This document shows, one piece after another, positions 1-8,031 of a stretch of DNA of 37,753 bases. The stretch covers positions 1 to 37,753 of the forward strand of contig JAQUPI010000012.1 in NCBI GenBank assembly GCA_028716705.1, given 5' to 3'. Both the position numbers and the translations under genes were made by a program. The notes below the pieces were generated by a model. The model saw nothing but the letters and a program-made list of their open reading frames with translations. It made no database searches and was not told the origin of the DNA. The first letter of the stretch is position 1. Every line of letters begins with the position of its first letter. Origin of the DNA: Candidatus Omnitrophota bacterium. GTDB taxonomy: Bacteria > Omnitrophota > Gorgyraeia > Gygaellales > Profunditerraquicolaceae.

Positions 1-518
1 ACATCGATTATTTCCAGGATCGCCTCTTCCGCTTCCCCTATCAAAAACAGGTCAAAGAACTCATGCATGGGCTCGGGATTTAACGCGCACGGCCCTCCCC
101 CTATTATCAGGGGGTGATCCGCGCTTCTTAAAGATGATTTTAGAGGGATGCCTCCCAGGTCCAAAAGGTTCAAAACATTTGTATAGCTTAGCTCGTGGCC
201 GAGCGAAAAACCGATTATGTCGAATTCCCTTAAGTTCCTGGCCGACTCAAGCGAAAATACGCTCATTTTATTTGCCCTAAGCGCCAGCTCCATGTCCCTG
301 GCCGGTGAAAAAAAACGCTCGCAGACGACATCCGGGATATTATTCAATATGGAGTATAAAACCCTTATGCCTAAATTGCTCATGCCTATCTCATACAGGT
401 CCGGGAAGCACAAGGCGAATTTTATCCGCGCCTTATCGAATTCTTTACGCGGAAGGTTCCACTCCTGCCCTATGTAACGGGCGGGCTTCTGGACCTGCAG
501 TAAAATATCTTTCAACAT
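1..518 (-). CDS. B12-binding-domain radical SAM protein (TIGR03960-like), N-terminal part, cut by window edge
   Basis: This gene is missing from the supplied ORF track because it runs off the window. Reading the minus strand from an ATG at 516-518 gives 172 open codons beginning MLKDILLQVQKPARYIGQEW. The segments FALCFPDLYEIGMSNLG and IIGGGPCALNPEPM, and the GEAEEAI stretch near the edge, match the N-terminal B12-binding-like region of the TIGR03960 radical SAM family. The radical SAM Cys cluster would lie beyond the window. The start is 13 bp after the rodA stop, so it is probably in the same operon. In clostridial genomes this family likewise follows the mre/mrd genes, which supports the call. 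No strong Shine-Dalgarno sequence is visible. The biochemical role of the family is not established. Confidence 0.8.
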   Translation of the reverse strand, partial: MLKDILLQVQKPARYIGQEWNLPRKEFDKARIKFALCFPDLYEIGMSNLGIRVLYSILNNIPDVVCERFFSPARDMELALRANKMSVFSLESARNLREFDIIGFSLGHELSYTNVLNLLDLGGIPLKSSLRSADHPLIIGGGPCALNPEPMHEFFDLFLIGEAEEAILEIID

Positions 519-531
519 AAATTACACGTCA

Positions 532-1632
532 TTAAAATATCGCCCTTGTTTTACTGATGTTCGCCAAAATGCCCAGCGATATGAAAGTCAAGAACATGGA
601 AGAACCGCCGTAACTCATTAGAGGCAAAGGCAGGCCTACCACCGGAGCAAGCCCCATATTCATGGATATGTTCACGAAAACCTGCAAGGCCAGGCTGGAA
701 GATATCCCCAGGGCCAATAACCTCCCGAAATTATCCGCGCATCTCCTGGCAATCAGGATCCCTTCTTTGATCAATGAATAATAAAGAAATAATAAGGCCA
801 GGCATCCGGCGATCCCCCATTCCTCGGCGAATGTCGCGAAGATAAAATCCGTATGCGACTCCGGGAGAAAACGCAAGGAGGATTGTGTGCCCGAGAGCCA
901 CCCCTTGCCGAAAAGCCCTCCTGAGCCAATGGCTATCTTTGACTGGATAATGGTATATCCGGCTCCCAGGGGGTCAAGGTTTGGGTTTAAGAATACGAGC
1001 AGCCTGTCTTTCTGGTAATCTCTCATAAGATGCCACAATAAAGGCAGGCACAACACGATAGCCGATAAGATAAGGAAAATATATCTTTTCCTTACCCCCG
1101 CCAGGAAAAGCATGGCCAGGAATATGAAGAGCAGCATGGCCGCGCTGCCCAAGTCGGGCTGTTCGAGGACAAGTACCATTGGTATGGCGACGAAAAAAAG
1201 AGGAAGAAACAAAGAACGCGTGATCCCAAGCCGATTTACGTTCAGGGACAGGTCCTGGAGCGATTTCGTGCTGAAATACCTGGCCAGGAATATCACTGTC
1301 GCCAGCTTCGCGATTTCAGAAGGCTGCACGCTGAACCAGAAAAACCTCAGCCATCTTTGGGCCCCGAGGCGCACAATCCCCAGGACGAACACAAGCAGTA
1401 ACAGAAACAGGCATGTACCGTATAAGAAATAAGTGATATCCCAAAGCCCCCTGTAATTTATTTTCGACGCGAGGAAGAAAAACGCCAGGCCAAGAATAAA
1501 CCAGAGCAGCTGACGTTTGTAAACGAGCTGCCAGAACTCCCCTTCTTTTTGATAGGTACTGCTGTAAATGGAAAGTATGCCGATAACGGCTATTAAGACC
1601 GCGATGATCAATATTTTGAAATAGGGGGTCAT
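532..1632 (-). CDS. rodA: Rod-shape SEDS peptidoglycan glycosyltransferase RodA
   Basis: RodA polymerises lipid II glycan strands in the inner membrane together with a class B PBP during side-wall growth. The protein is 366 aa from the ATG at 1630-1632, close to E. coli RodA. It is highly hydrophobic with about ten membrane segments. SEDS signatures include RFFWFSVQPSEIAKLA, LEQPDLGSA, ESHTDFIFATFAEEWG and the C-terminal GLPLPLMSYGGSS. The ORF-track start at 1821 adds a polar, arginine-rich extension that lies wholly inside mrdA, so it is rejected. The chosen ATG overlaps the mrdA stop as ATGA, typical of translational coupling. It is paired with mrdA and downstream of mreBCD. This copy is assigned to elongation because a second SEDS protein, ftsW, lies in the dcw cluster. 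Confidence 0.95.
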   Translation of the reverse strand: MTPYFKILIIAVLIAVIGILSIYSSTYQKEGEFWQLVYKRQLLWFILGLAFFFLASKINYRGLWDITYFLYGTCLFLLLLVFVLGIVRLGAQRWLRFFWFSVQPSEIAKLATVIFLARYFSTKSLQDLSLNVNRLGITRSLFLPLFFVAIPMVLVLEQPDLGSAAMLLFIFLAMLFLAGVRKRYIFLILSAIVLCLPLLWHLMRDYQKDRLLVFLNPNLDPLGAGYTIIQSKIAIGSGGLFGKGWLSGTQSSLRFLPESHTDFIFATFAEEWGIAGCLALLFLYYSLIKEGILIARRCADNFGRLLALGISSSLALQVFVNISMNMGLAPVVGLPLPLMSYGGSSMFLTFISLGILANISKTRAIF

Positions 1633-3341
1633 TGGATTATCCGCTGCTTGTCCATCTCTTCTATTATCGCTTTGGCTACCGCTGTCGCCGCGTGTCCCGA
1701 GCCTCCGTTCTCCAGGAACACGCATATGGCGTATTTCGGTTCTTGATAGGGGAAGAAACCCGTAAACCACCCGTGAGAGGCCCTGCGGGAAACTTCGGCG
1801 GTGCCTGTCTTCCCGGCGCAAGCTACTTTCAGGCCGGATAACATATTGGCGGTGCCGCGGGGATCGGAAACCGCCTTTCTCATCCCCTGCCTAATATAAT
1901 TTATGGTGCTGTCTTTCAGGTTTAAAGCCGTTTTCCTTTTCTGCCCGGAGAGCTCCTGCCCGTCGATGGATTTAACGACGTAAGGATTCACTAAAAAACC
2001 CTTGTTCGCGAATGCCGCGGTCATACGTAAGACTTGCAGGGGCGTGACTAACAGCTCTCCCTGGCCTATTGACAGGTTAGCGGTATCGCCGTCAAACCAA
2101 TTTTTGAATTTAGTGATCTTCCTGGACAAAGGCGAAGGGACCTGGCCCCCGGATTCATAAGGCAGGTCTACGGACGTGGGCCGGGAAAACCCGAATTTTA
2201 CCGCGTAATCATATATTGCCTGCCCGCCGAGCAGAAGGCCTGTCCTGTAAAAGAATACGTCGCAGGAATCAGCGATGGCGGCGGTGAGGTCTTGCTTATT
2301 ATGCGTATCCCAGCAGCGAAAGTCCCGGTTTCCGATGCGCATCTTTCCCGCGCATACGTAGGTTTTGGACGAATTCATCTTTCCGGTTTCAAGCGCCGCG
2401 CAAGCCACGACCGGCTTAAAAACCGACCCCGCCGGATACAAGCCGCTGATAGCCCGGTTGATGAAAGGCGCATGGGCGTCAAGAAAGAGCCGCGCGATCG
2501 AATCAAAGGATTTATTTACAAATATCGAAGGGTCAAAATTCGGGAAATTGGCCATGGCTAAGATCTGGCCGTTGTTTGGATCCATAATGATCACGCTGCC
2601 TTTTCTCCCCCCGAGGGCGGCTTCGGCAATTTTTTGTATCCGCAGGTCAAGGGTTAATTCTATGTCTTTGCCGTTCGAGGGAGGCCTGAAACCCAAAATG
2701 CCCGCCGATCTGCCCCGGTGGTCCACTTTAACCGAGAGCCCTCCGGTCTCCTGCCGCAGGAAATAATCGTATTTCTCTTCTATCCCCCCGAAGCCGACTA
2801 TATCCCTGGTTTTGTATCCGTAATTCGCCAGTTTCGTCAGCCGCCAGAGGTCGATCTCGCCCAGATAGCCCAGCACATGGCAGGCCAGCCTCGCGTAAGG
2901 ATAACTCCTCAAAGGATAGGGCTGTATCATTATGTTATCGAGCTCCGGTTTTAGCTCTTCCAGGGCGATAGCTTTCTTTATATCCACATTCCTGGCGATA
3001 GTCACCGGCATAAAAGAAACCGCGCCCTTTTTCCCGAAATTCTCTTTCAAACTTTTAAAATTACCGTCGAGTATCCTGGATGCCGCCTGCAGCGCCTTAT
3101 CCACCTGGCCGTTTTCCGCCGGCGAGACCATCACGTTGTAGGAAAGGCCGTTATCGACGATCACGCTGCCCCAGCGGTCGAGTACCCTTCCCCGGCTGCC
3201 TTCCTGCGGCACCAGCCTGATGCAATTCTGGCTGCTTAATTCAGAGAACCGTTTTCCCTGCATTAACTGCATGTTCAAAAGGCCGGAAAAGATAAACAGG
3301 AAAACAAGGATTACGGTCCAATTAAGTATCTTGATTCTCAT
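1629..3341 (-). CDS. mrdA: Penicillin-binding protein 2 (elongation transpeptidase)
   Basis: This is the class B PBP that crosslinks peptidoglycan during elongation and works with RodA. The 570 aa protein has an N-terminal membrane anchor (about residues 7-26), a PBP dimerisation/pedestal region beginning near the SRGRVLDRWG motif, and a C-terminal transpeptidase domain. The catalytic motifs are all present: SVFK (Ser306, Lys309), the SxN-type motif SCD at about 359 in the context ADSCDVFFY typical of PBP2, and KTGT at about 511. It is somewhat shorter than E. coli PBP2 (633 aa). The start overlaps mreD by 20 bp and the stop overlaps rodA by 4 bp. All active-site motifs look intact. Confidence 0.95.
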   Translation of the reverse strand: MRIKILNWTVILVFLFIFSGLLNMQLMQGKRFSELSSQNCIRLVPQEGSRGRVLDRWGSVIVDNGLSYNVMVSPAENGQVDKALQAASRILDGNFKSLKENFGKKGAVSFMPVTIARNVDIKKAIALEELKPELDNIMIQPYPLRSYPYARLACHVLGYLGEIDLWRLTKLANYGYKTRDIVGFGGIEEKYDYFLRQETGGLSVKVDHRGRSAGILGFRPPSNGKDIELTLDLRIQKIAEAALGGRKGSVIIMDPNNGQILAMANFPNFDPSIFVNKSFDSIARLFLDAHAPFINRAISGLYPAGSVFKPVVACAALETGKMNSSKTYVCAGKMRIGNRDFRCWDTHNKQDLTAAIADSCDVFFYRTGLLLGGQAIYDYAVKFGFSRPTSVDLPYESGGQVPSPLSRKITKFKNWFDGDTANLSIGQGELLVTPLQVLRMTAAFANKGFLVNPYVVKSIDGQELSGQKRKTALNLKDSTINYIRQGMRKAVSDPRGTANMLSGLKVACAGKTGTAEVSRRASHGWFTGFFPYQEPKYAICVFLENGGSGHAATAVAKAIIEEMDKQRIIQ

Positions 3342-3873
3342 CTCTTACCTGTTTTTGCTGGATCCTTAAAATTATTCCAGCTATAAAAGCCGTATATAAT
3401 GCCTCGAGAAAAAGGATGCGTAAAAAAATACCCCACGAAACCATTTTCCCGGAAAACAAAAACACCGCGCGTACGCTTATATTGTTCAGTATCGACGCCG
3501 CGGTTATAAGGGCAAAACGGACGTAATCATTTTCAAATGATATCTCGCGGGATAATCTTACCGCTAAAAAACCCCAGATAAAGAAAAGGCAGGTATGCAA
3601 GCCGAACGCGTTAATGGAAAGGGTATCTTTTAAGAACCCCGCGAAAACGCTTAAAATAACGGCCGGCACAGGCTCAAAGAAAATACAAGCCAGCATCGCA
3701 CAGATCAAAAGAAGGTCCGGCTTGACATTGAATAAAGCGAGGTAATTTAATGCCGTCGCCTGCAAGATCGCGCATACGGCGATCACCGCCGCGAAAAACA
3801 ACCTGTCACTCCCGACCTTCGCGATAATTATACCCCCAAGCCCTTGAGAAGGGCGGGGTTTACGGTATGACAA
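3322..3873 (-). CDS. mreD: Rod shape-determining membrane protein MreD
   Basis: This 183 aa integral membrane protein has about five hydrophobic segments and lies between mreC and mrdA, the standard mreD position. MreD is part of the elongasome and is poorly conserved in sequence. Here the NVKPDLLLICAMLACIFF and FAGFLKDTLSINAFGLH segments resemble the conserved N-terminal half of the family. Translation appears to start at TTG (3871-3873), overlapping the mreC stop by 14 bp. A GAGG Shine-Dalgarno core lies 6 nt upstream of this TTG, and no in-frame ATG is available near the N-terminus. The 3' end overlaps mrdA by 20 bp. Confidence 0.88.
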   Translation of the reverse strand: MSYRKPRPSQGLGGIIIAKVGSDRLFFAAVIAVCAILQATALNYLALFNVKPDLLLICAMLACIFFEPVPAVILSVFAGFLKDTLSINAFGLHTCLFFIWGFLAVRLSREISFENDYVRFALITAASILNNISVRAVFLFSGKMVSWGIFLRILFLEALYTAFIAGIILRIQQKQVRDENQDT

Positions 3874-4633
3874 TCAATACCTCTTCTATACTGGAGAGAT
3901 CGACCACCGGCCTAATGACCGCGTAGCGGCTCAAGCCCGAGAATTCTTCGCCTATGCCGGTCACACTGCCTATGAGCAGGCCCTTGGGATAGACTTCGGT
4001 CAACCCCGAACTGATGACCATGTCGGAAACCTCGATATCGGCGTCTTTCGGCAGGTATTTCATGATCAAGGAACGGCCCAGCGTCCCCGAGACAAGCCCT
4101 TCCTGGCGGCTCCTCTGTACCATCGCGGATACCCCGAGGTTCGGGTCGTTGATAAGGATAATTTTACTGGTAAAAGCGGAAACTTCCGCTACCCTTCCCA
4201 CCAACCCGGCCGGGTCGATCACGGCAAAACCGCGCTTGACGCCGTTGCGGCTGCCCTTGTCAGCAATGACCACCGAAGACCAGTTGTCCGCGGAACGGGC
4301 TATAACACGCGCCGCGACCACCTTCAAGGCAGACGCCTGTTTAAAAGACAGAAGATCTTTCAGGCGTTTATTTTCATATTGCGTTTCGGCGGCAGCGTTT
4401 AATTTCTGCGTTAAAAAACCGATTTCTTTCTTCAGCCGTTCGTTCTGGGCCATATTCCTGTGAAAAAAAACAATGCCCGCGGCTTCACGGCCGATCAATG
4501 TCAAAAGCGTCAGCGGAAATTTTAGAACGTTTAATGCCGGAACTCTTGTGGCGGGGGTTAAACCGGAGAGTATAAAAAGGAATAAAACAAAGACTGCCGC
4601 ATGGATTATGTTTCTCTTTTTAATTTTAAACAC
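3860..4633 (-). CDS. mreC: Rod shape-determining protein MreC
   Basis: MreC is a bitopic periplasmic scaffold that links MreB filaments to the PBP2/RodA machinery. The 257 aa protein has an N-terminal membrane segment (about residues 10-28) and a coiled-coil stretch (about 60-95, rich in Lys, Glu and Leu). Two beta-rich domains follow, with family motifs VVAARVIARSADNWSSVVIADKG, GLVGRV, ILINDPNLGVSAMV and GLLIGSV. Translation probably begins at GTG (4631-4633), because no in-frame ATG is closer to the membrane segment. The gap to mreB is 13 bp. The C-terminus overlaps mreD by 14 bp. Confidence 0.94.
   Translation of the reverse strand: MFKIKKRNIIHAAVFVLFLFILSGLTPATRVPALNVLKFPLTLLTLIGREAAGIVFFHRNMAQNERLKKEIGFLTQKLNAAAETQYENKRLKDLLSFKQASALKVVAARVIARSADNWSSVVIADKGSRNGVKRGFAVIDPAGLVGRVAEVSAFTSKIILINDPNLGVSAMVQRSRQEGLVSGTLGRSLIMKYLPKDADIEVSDMVISSGLTEVYPKGLLIGSVTGIGEEFSGLSRYAVIRPVVDLSSIEEVLIVIP
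3879..3885 (-). promoter_or_regulatory. Ribosome binding site deciding the TTG start of mreD
   Basis: The minus strand reads AGAGGT followed by a short spacer and TTG. The GAGG core is 6 nt from the TTG codon. It lies inside the last codons of mreC and is the main support for a TTG start of mreD. Confidence 0.55.
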
Positions 4634-4646
4634 ATCTTATTCCCGG

Positions 4647-5720
4647 CTATGAGTGCATCTCAGACTTCACCGGAACAGTTACTTTTTTCAAATAACGTAT
4701 CTCGTCTAAGACCTTGCCTGTGCCTACGGCCACGGCAGTCAACGGGTCGTCGGCTATATGCACGGGAAGCCCGGTTTCTTCAGAAATTATCTTATCCATA
4801 CCCCTGAGCAAAGACCCTCCGCCGGCCATCACGATGCCGTGTTCAATGAGGTCCGCGGCAAGTTCAGGCGGGGTCCTTTCCAGGGATATTTTTGTCATTT
4901 CCAGTATAGCGCGTAAGGGCTCCTGCAGCGCTTCTCTTACTTCTTCCGAAGTAATAGTTACCGCCTTGGGTAAACCCGCCACCAAGTCCCTCCCTTTCAC
5001 CTCAAGGGACATCTCTTCCTCCATAGGGAATGCCGAACCGATCTTGATCTTGATCTCCTCGGCCGTACGCTCTCCGATCATGAGGTTGTAGGTTTTTTTC
5101 AAATATTCTATAATGGCTTCATCCATCTCGTCTCCGCCGATACGTATGGACTTTGAGAAAACAATGCCTGCCAGCGAGATCACGGCTATCTCCGTCGTGC
5201 CGCCTCCGATGTCAATGATCATATTGCCGATAGGCTCTTGTATGGGTAATCCTACTCCTATCGCGGCGGCAACCGGCTCTTCGATCAAAAATACCTCTCT
5301 CGCGCCGGCGCGCTCGGCGGAATCCTTGACCGCGCGCTTTTCGACTTCTGTGATCCCGGAAGGGATAGCGATGACTATCCTGGGCCTCACCAAAACCCTG
5401 CGGTGGTGGACTTTTTTTATGAAATACCTCAACATGGCCTCGGTAATTTCGAAGTCAGCGATAACCCCGTCTTTCATGGGCCTTATCGCGATAATGTTAC
5501 CGGGGGTACGGCCAAGCATGCGTTTCGCTTCCTCACCCACCGCCAAAACGTGAGAAGAACCCCGTTCTATCGCCACTACTGAAGGTTCGCAAAGGACCAC
5601 ACCTTCCCCCTTGACATACACAAGCGTGCTTGCCGTGCCAAGGTCGATACCCATGTCATTGGAAAATAAGCCGAGAATATAATTGATCCCGTACTTCAAT
5701 ATATCTCTCAATTTTGCCAT
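4647..5720 (-). CDS. mreB: Rod shape-determining actin-like protein MreB
   Basis: MreB is the bacterial actin homologue that orients side-wall synthesis by forming membrane-bound filaments. The 357 aa protein carries the full actin-fold set: phosphate-1 loop [35 protein letters not shown], phosphate-2 [15 protein letters not shown], the [12 protein letters not shown] segment and the adenosine motif [13 protein letters not shown]. The N-terminal segment [20 protein letters not shown] looks amphipathic and could bind membrane. An AAGGAG ribosome binding site lies 4 nt before the ATG. It is the first gene of the mreBCD-mrdA-rodA operon, directly behind a consensus promoter. Confidence 0.98.
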   Translation of the reverse strand: MAKLRDILKYGINYILGLFSNDMGIDLGTASTLVYVKGEGVVLCEPSVVAIERGSSHVLAVGEEAKRMLGRTPGNIIAIRPMKDGVIADFEITEAMLRYFIKKVHHRRVLVRPRIVIAIPSGITEVEKRAVKDSAERAGAREVFLIEEPVAAAIGVGLPIQEPIGNMIIDIGGGTTEIAVISLAGIVFSKSIRIGGDEMDEAIIEYLKKTYNLMIGERTAEEIKIKIGSAFPMEEEMSLEVKGRDLVAGLPKAVTITSEEVREALQEPLRAILEMTKISLERTPPELAADLIEHGIVMAGGGSLLRGMDKIISEETGLPVHIADDPLTAVAVGTGKVLDEIRYLKKVTVPVKSEMHS

Positions 5721-5748
5721 AAGGCTCCTTAGGGGTTATTTAAGGAAA

Positions 5749-5777
5749 ATTTTAGCAGACATTAAAACCCTTGTCAA
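5749..5777 (-). promoter_or_regulatory. Sigma70-type promoter for mreB operon
   Basis: The minus strand has TTGACA (5772-5777), a 17-nt spacer and TAAAAT (5749-5754). Predicted transcription would start about 20 nt before the mreB ATG. It sits in the 76-bp gap between aroA and mreB, the only sizeable gap in this part, so the rod-shape genes probably form their own transcription unit. Both hexamers and the spacing are near consensus. Confidence 0.8.
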
Positions 5778-5796
5778 ATAAAAATTTACCTCAAAT

Positions 5797-7161
5797 CTAC
5801 TTTACGATGGTCCTCAGCAGGCTTAAAAATCCCGGGAAGGACTTGCTTATACAGTTAACGTCATCCAGGCATGTCCGCCCTTGGGCTCCCAAGCCGGCTA
5901 TAACCATACTCATCGCTGTCCGGTGGTCGGAAAAGCTTTTTACTTTCGCGCCTAAAAGGGGGGTACCGCCATGGATTATTATTTTCTCATGGCGGGAGAT
6001 CTTTGTAAGTCTAATATCCGCACCCATTTTCATCAAATTCTCCGACATCGACCGGATACGGTCAGTCTCTTTTACCCGCAGCTCTTCGGCTCCTTCAAAT
6101 ACGGTCCGGCCTTTCGCGAAACAGGCGGCCACCATCAAGATCGGTATTTCATCTATCAGGGCGGGGATTTCCGCTCTTCTAACAAGGGTGCCTCTCAATT
6201 TACTGCTTTCGACTTGCAAATTTCCCACCGGCTCCCAACTTGTGGCTTGTGGCTTGTGGCTTTGCCTGTCGGAAGGCAAACCACGGCCCCCTGGACAGTG
6301 GCTTGTGACCTTAATACGGCCCCCCATCCTCTTTAAAATGGTGATTATCCCCGCCCGGGAGGGATTTAAGTTTACGTTTTTTATCAAGATGCGCGATCCG
6401 GGCAGGATCGTTCCCAAAACCAGGAAGAAAGCGGCGGAAGAAATATCACCGGGAATAATAATTTTAGCGGGAGGGGCCAATTCCCTGCCGCCTTTTATAA
6501 CTACAGAGTTTTTATGGACTTTTATCTCTGCCTTAAATAAACGCAGCATACGCTCGGTATGGTCGCGGGTAGGGATAGCTTCGATAACAGTGGTCTTACC
6601 TTCGGGATAAAGCCCGGCCAATAAAACAGCTGATTTTACCTGCGCGGAAGCGACCGGCAACCGAAATGTAATAGGTTTAAGATCCGCGCCGGTTATAGTT
6701 ACCGGCGGATATTCGTCTTTGCCGAGTTTACATCCCGAATTTATGGCAGCTCCCATTGCCCTTAGGGGAGAGATGACACGCAGCATCGGCCTCTTGCTCA
6801 AAGAGCTTCCCGCGGTTAAGACCGTACGGAAACGCTGGCCGGCCAAGACGCCCAGGGAAAGCCTGAACGTAGTGCCCGAATCCCCGGTATTGATTGGCCC
6901 GCGCGGGGCCTTCAGGCCGTAAAGCCCTTTACCGAGAACACGGACAGATCTGTTTTTCGGATCTTGTATTATTTTTATTCCGAAACGCTTGAAAGTTTGT
7001 ACCGCGTAAAAAGGGTCTTTTCCGGGAGGGAAATTCTTTATTGTGGTCTTACCTTTGCTGAGAGAGCTTATTATTATCGAACGGCAGGCTATGGATTTAT
7101 CGCCTGGTAAACTGACCTTCCCCTTGGCATGCCTGGCGGGATTGACTGCGAAAAAACTCAT
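5797..7161 (-). CDS. aroA: 3-phosphoshikimate 1-carboxyvinyltransferase (EPSP synthase)
   Basis: EPSP synthase joins shikimate-3-phosphate and phosphoenolpyruvate in the cytosolic chorismate pathway. The 454 aa protein shows LPGDKSIACRS (PEP/S3P site), NTGDSGTTFRL, SLSKRPM, SAQVKSAVLLAGL, PGDISSAAFFL, LIDEIPILMVAACFAKG, EELRVKETDRI and a C-terminal DHRTAMS. It is longer than usual partly because of an in-frame insertion of about 20-25 residues between MGGRIKV and EPVGNL. That insertion is encoded by tandem heptamers plus a small hairpin. The active-site segments on both sides of the insertion are intact, so the enzyme is probably functional. The start overlaps the upstream coiled-coil gene as ATGA. 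No other aromatic pathway gene is in the window. Confidence 0.96.
   Translation of the reverse strand: MSFFAVNPARHAKGKVSLPGDKSIACRSIIISSLSKGKTTIKNFPPGKDPFYAVQTFKRFGIKIIQDPKNRSVRVLGKGLYGLKAPRGPINTGDSGTTFRLSLGVLAGQRFRTVLTAGSSLSKRPMLRVISPLRAMGAAINSGCKLGKDEYPPVTITGADLKPITFRLPVASAQVKSAVLLAGLYPEGKTTVIEAIPTRDHTERMLRLFKAEIKVHKNSVVIKGGRELAPPAKIIIPGDISSAAFFLVLGTILPGSRILIKNVNLNPSRAGIITILKRMGGRIKVTSHCPGGRGLPSDRQSHKPQATSWEPVGNLQVESSKLRGTLVRRAEIPALIDEIPILMVAACFAKGRTVFEGAEELRVKETDRIRSMSENLMKMGADIRLTKISRHEKIIIHGGTPLLGAKVKSFSDHRTAMSMVIAGLGAQGRTCLDDVNCISKSFPGFLSLLRTIVK
6239..6308 (+). repeat. Tandem CTTGTGG heptamers with embedded hairpin inside aroA
   Basis: Three consecutive copies of CTTGTGG occupy 6239-6259. 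A perfect 7-bp inverted repeat follows (TTTGCCT at 6261-6267 and AGGCAAA at 6274-6280, loop of 6), and another CTTGTGA unit lies at 6302-6308. On the coding strand this gives the inserted residues around SHKPQATSW and VTSHC, in the hypervariable loop before the conserved EPVGNL of EPSP synthase. Reading frame is preserved. Confidence 0.8.
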
Positions 7162-7973
7162 TTAGCTTTAAGCACGACCCTGTCCCCTTCGCTGACCGCG
7201 TCTTTTACGGATGGCGAAGCAAAATCAGCCGCGGACATGGATTCGTGGACTTTTTGCACGATAATATCTCCTATGTAATTCTCGTTATGGAACACTGAAA
7301 AAGTATCCCCCTGGCTCACTCTGTCATTGCTGCCAAGGTTTATAACCGCGAAATTATACTCTTTATTGACCACAAGGACGCCGCCTTCCAGGGGTTTGGC
7401 GCTCTTTTGAGCGGATTGTCCCGACGGTGGCTGTGTTGTCCCGGCGGCTGTCTCCTGGCCGACAACGATCGTGCCGAGTTCGACTCCGGGCGCCTGCACT
7501 TTCTGCAATTGCGATTCCAGCTCTTTAAGCCTCGACTCCAGCTGGCCCCTTCGCGATTCCATGTCCTTTAACTGGGCCTGCGCTTTTACGGCGTCTTTTT
7601 GCGCCAGCGCGAGTTTCGCTTCCAGGCCGCTTCTTAATTCTGTCTGTTCTTCCAGGTTCTTCCTGAGTTGTTGCGCCATTGTCAAGGCTTCTTCTTTGGA
7701 CCTTGTCTCGACTTGAAGGTTTTCGTTTAGGTCATCCATCTGGGATTGAGCGTCCTTAAGATTGGTTTCCAGCTGGAAGATCGTCTTTTTGTGCTCCTCG
7801 AGTTTGGCTTCGGTGGCGTTTTGCTTTATCCTTAAACTGTCTAATTCCTCCTGAAGCCCAAGGTTCTTTATCTTTTCCTTTTGTAAAAGATAAAAACCGA
7901 TACCCGCGAAAGCCAGCGAAACGGCTATTATTAAGACAAGTATCATGATGGAAGATTTCGCTTTATCCGGCAT
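7158..7973 (-). CDS. Membrane-anchored coiled-coil protein with C-terminal FlgT_C-like beta domain
   Basis: The exact function is not recognised. The 271 aa protein has a short cytosolic N-terminus, one membrane helix (about residues 9-29) and a long, charged heptad-rich coiled coil (about 33-160). A Gln/Ser/Pro-rich linker (about 170-190) follows. The compact C-terminal domain contains GGVLVVNKEYNFAVINLGS, VSQGDTFSVF, YIGDIIVQKV and EGDRVVLKAK. That last domain resembles the FlgT C-terminal type beta fold seen in envelope proteins. Topology suggests that the coiled coil and beta domain are outside the inner membrane. A strong AGGAGG lies 4 nt before the ATG, behind a good promoter. The stop overlaps aroA by 4 bp, which implies coexpression, although a metabolic link is not obvious. 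Confidence 0.75.
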   Translation of the reverse strand: MPDKAKSSIMILVLIIAVSLAFAGIGFYLLQKEKIKNLGLQEELDSLRIKQNATEAKLEEHKKTIFQLETNLKDAQSQMDDLNENLQVETRSKEEALTMAQQLRKNLEEQTELRSGLEAKLALAQKDAVKAQAQLKDMESRRGQLESRLKELESQLQKVQAPGVELGTIVVGQETAAGTTQPPSGQSAQKSAKPLEGGVLVVNKEYNFAVINLGSNDRVSQGDTFSVFHNENYIGDIIVQKVHESMSAADFASPSVKDAVSEGDRVVLKAK

Positions 7974-7999
7974 CTCTCCTCCTTATTTATTAAAAATTT

Positions 8000-8028
8000 A
8001 TTATATCAGCCGGGCCTTTTAAAATCAA
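8000..8028 (-). promoter_or_regulatory. Sigma70-type promoter for coiled-coil gene and aroA
   Basis: The minus strand has TTGATT (8023-8028), a 17-nt spacer and a perfect TATAAT (8000-8005). Predicted transcription would begin about 20 nt before the ATG of the coiled-coil gene, leaving just room for its AGGAGG. It lies in the short gap after the rluD stop, so the two downstream genes can be transcribed separately from the ileS-rluD block. Confidence 0.65.
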
Positions 8029-8031
8029 GGT

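Noticed and set aside
1633-1821. N-terminal extension of the rodA ORF
   Set aside because: It lies fully inside mrdA, is polar and Arg-rich, and the ATGA-coupled ATG at 1632 gives a normal-length RodA.
6200-6230. LQVESSKL segment of AroA taken as another tandem peptide repeat
   Set aside because: It fits the native EPxGxLxVxSSxLxG segment of EPSP synthases, so only the residues before EPVGNL are treated as inserted.
5771-6610. Plus-strand ORF of 279 aa opposite aroA
   Set aside because: It is an antisense shadow of a clear aroA gene, has no recognisable domain, and all other genes here run on the minus strand. The same applies to the other plus-strand ORFs of the track.
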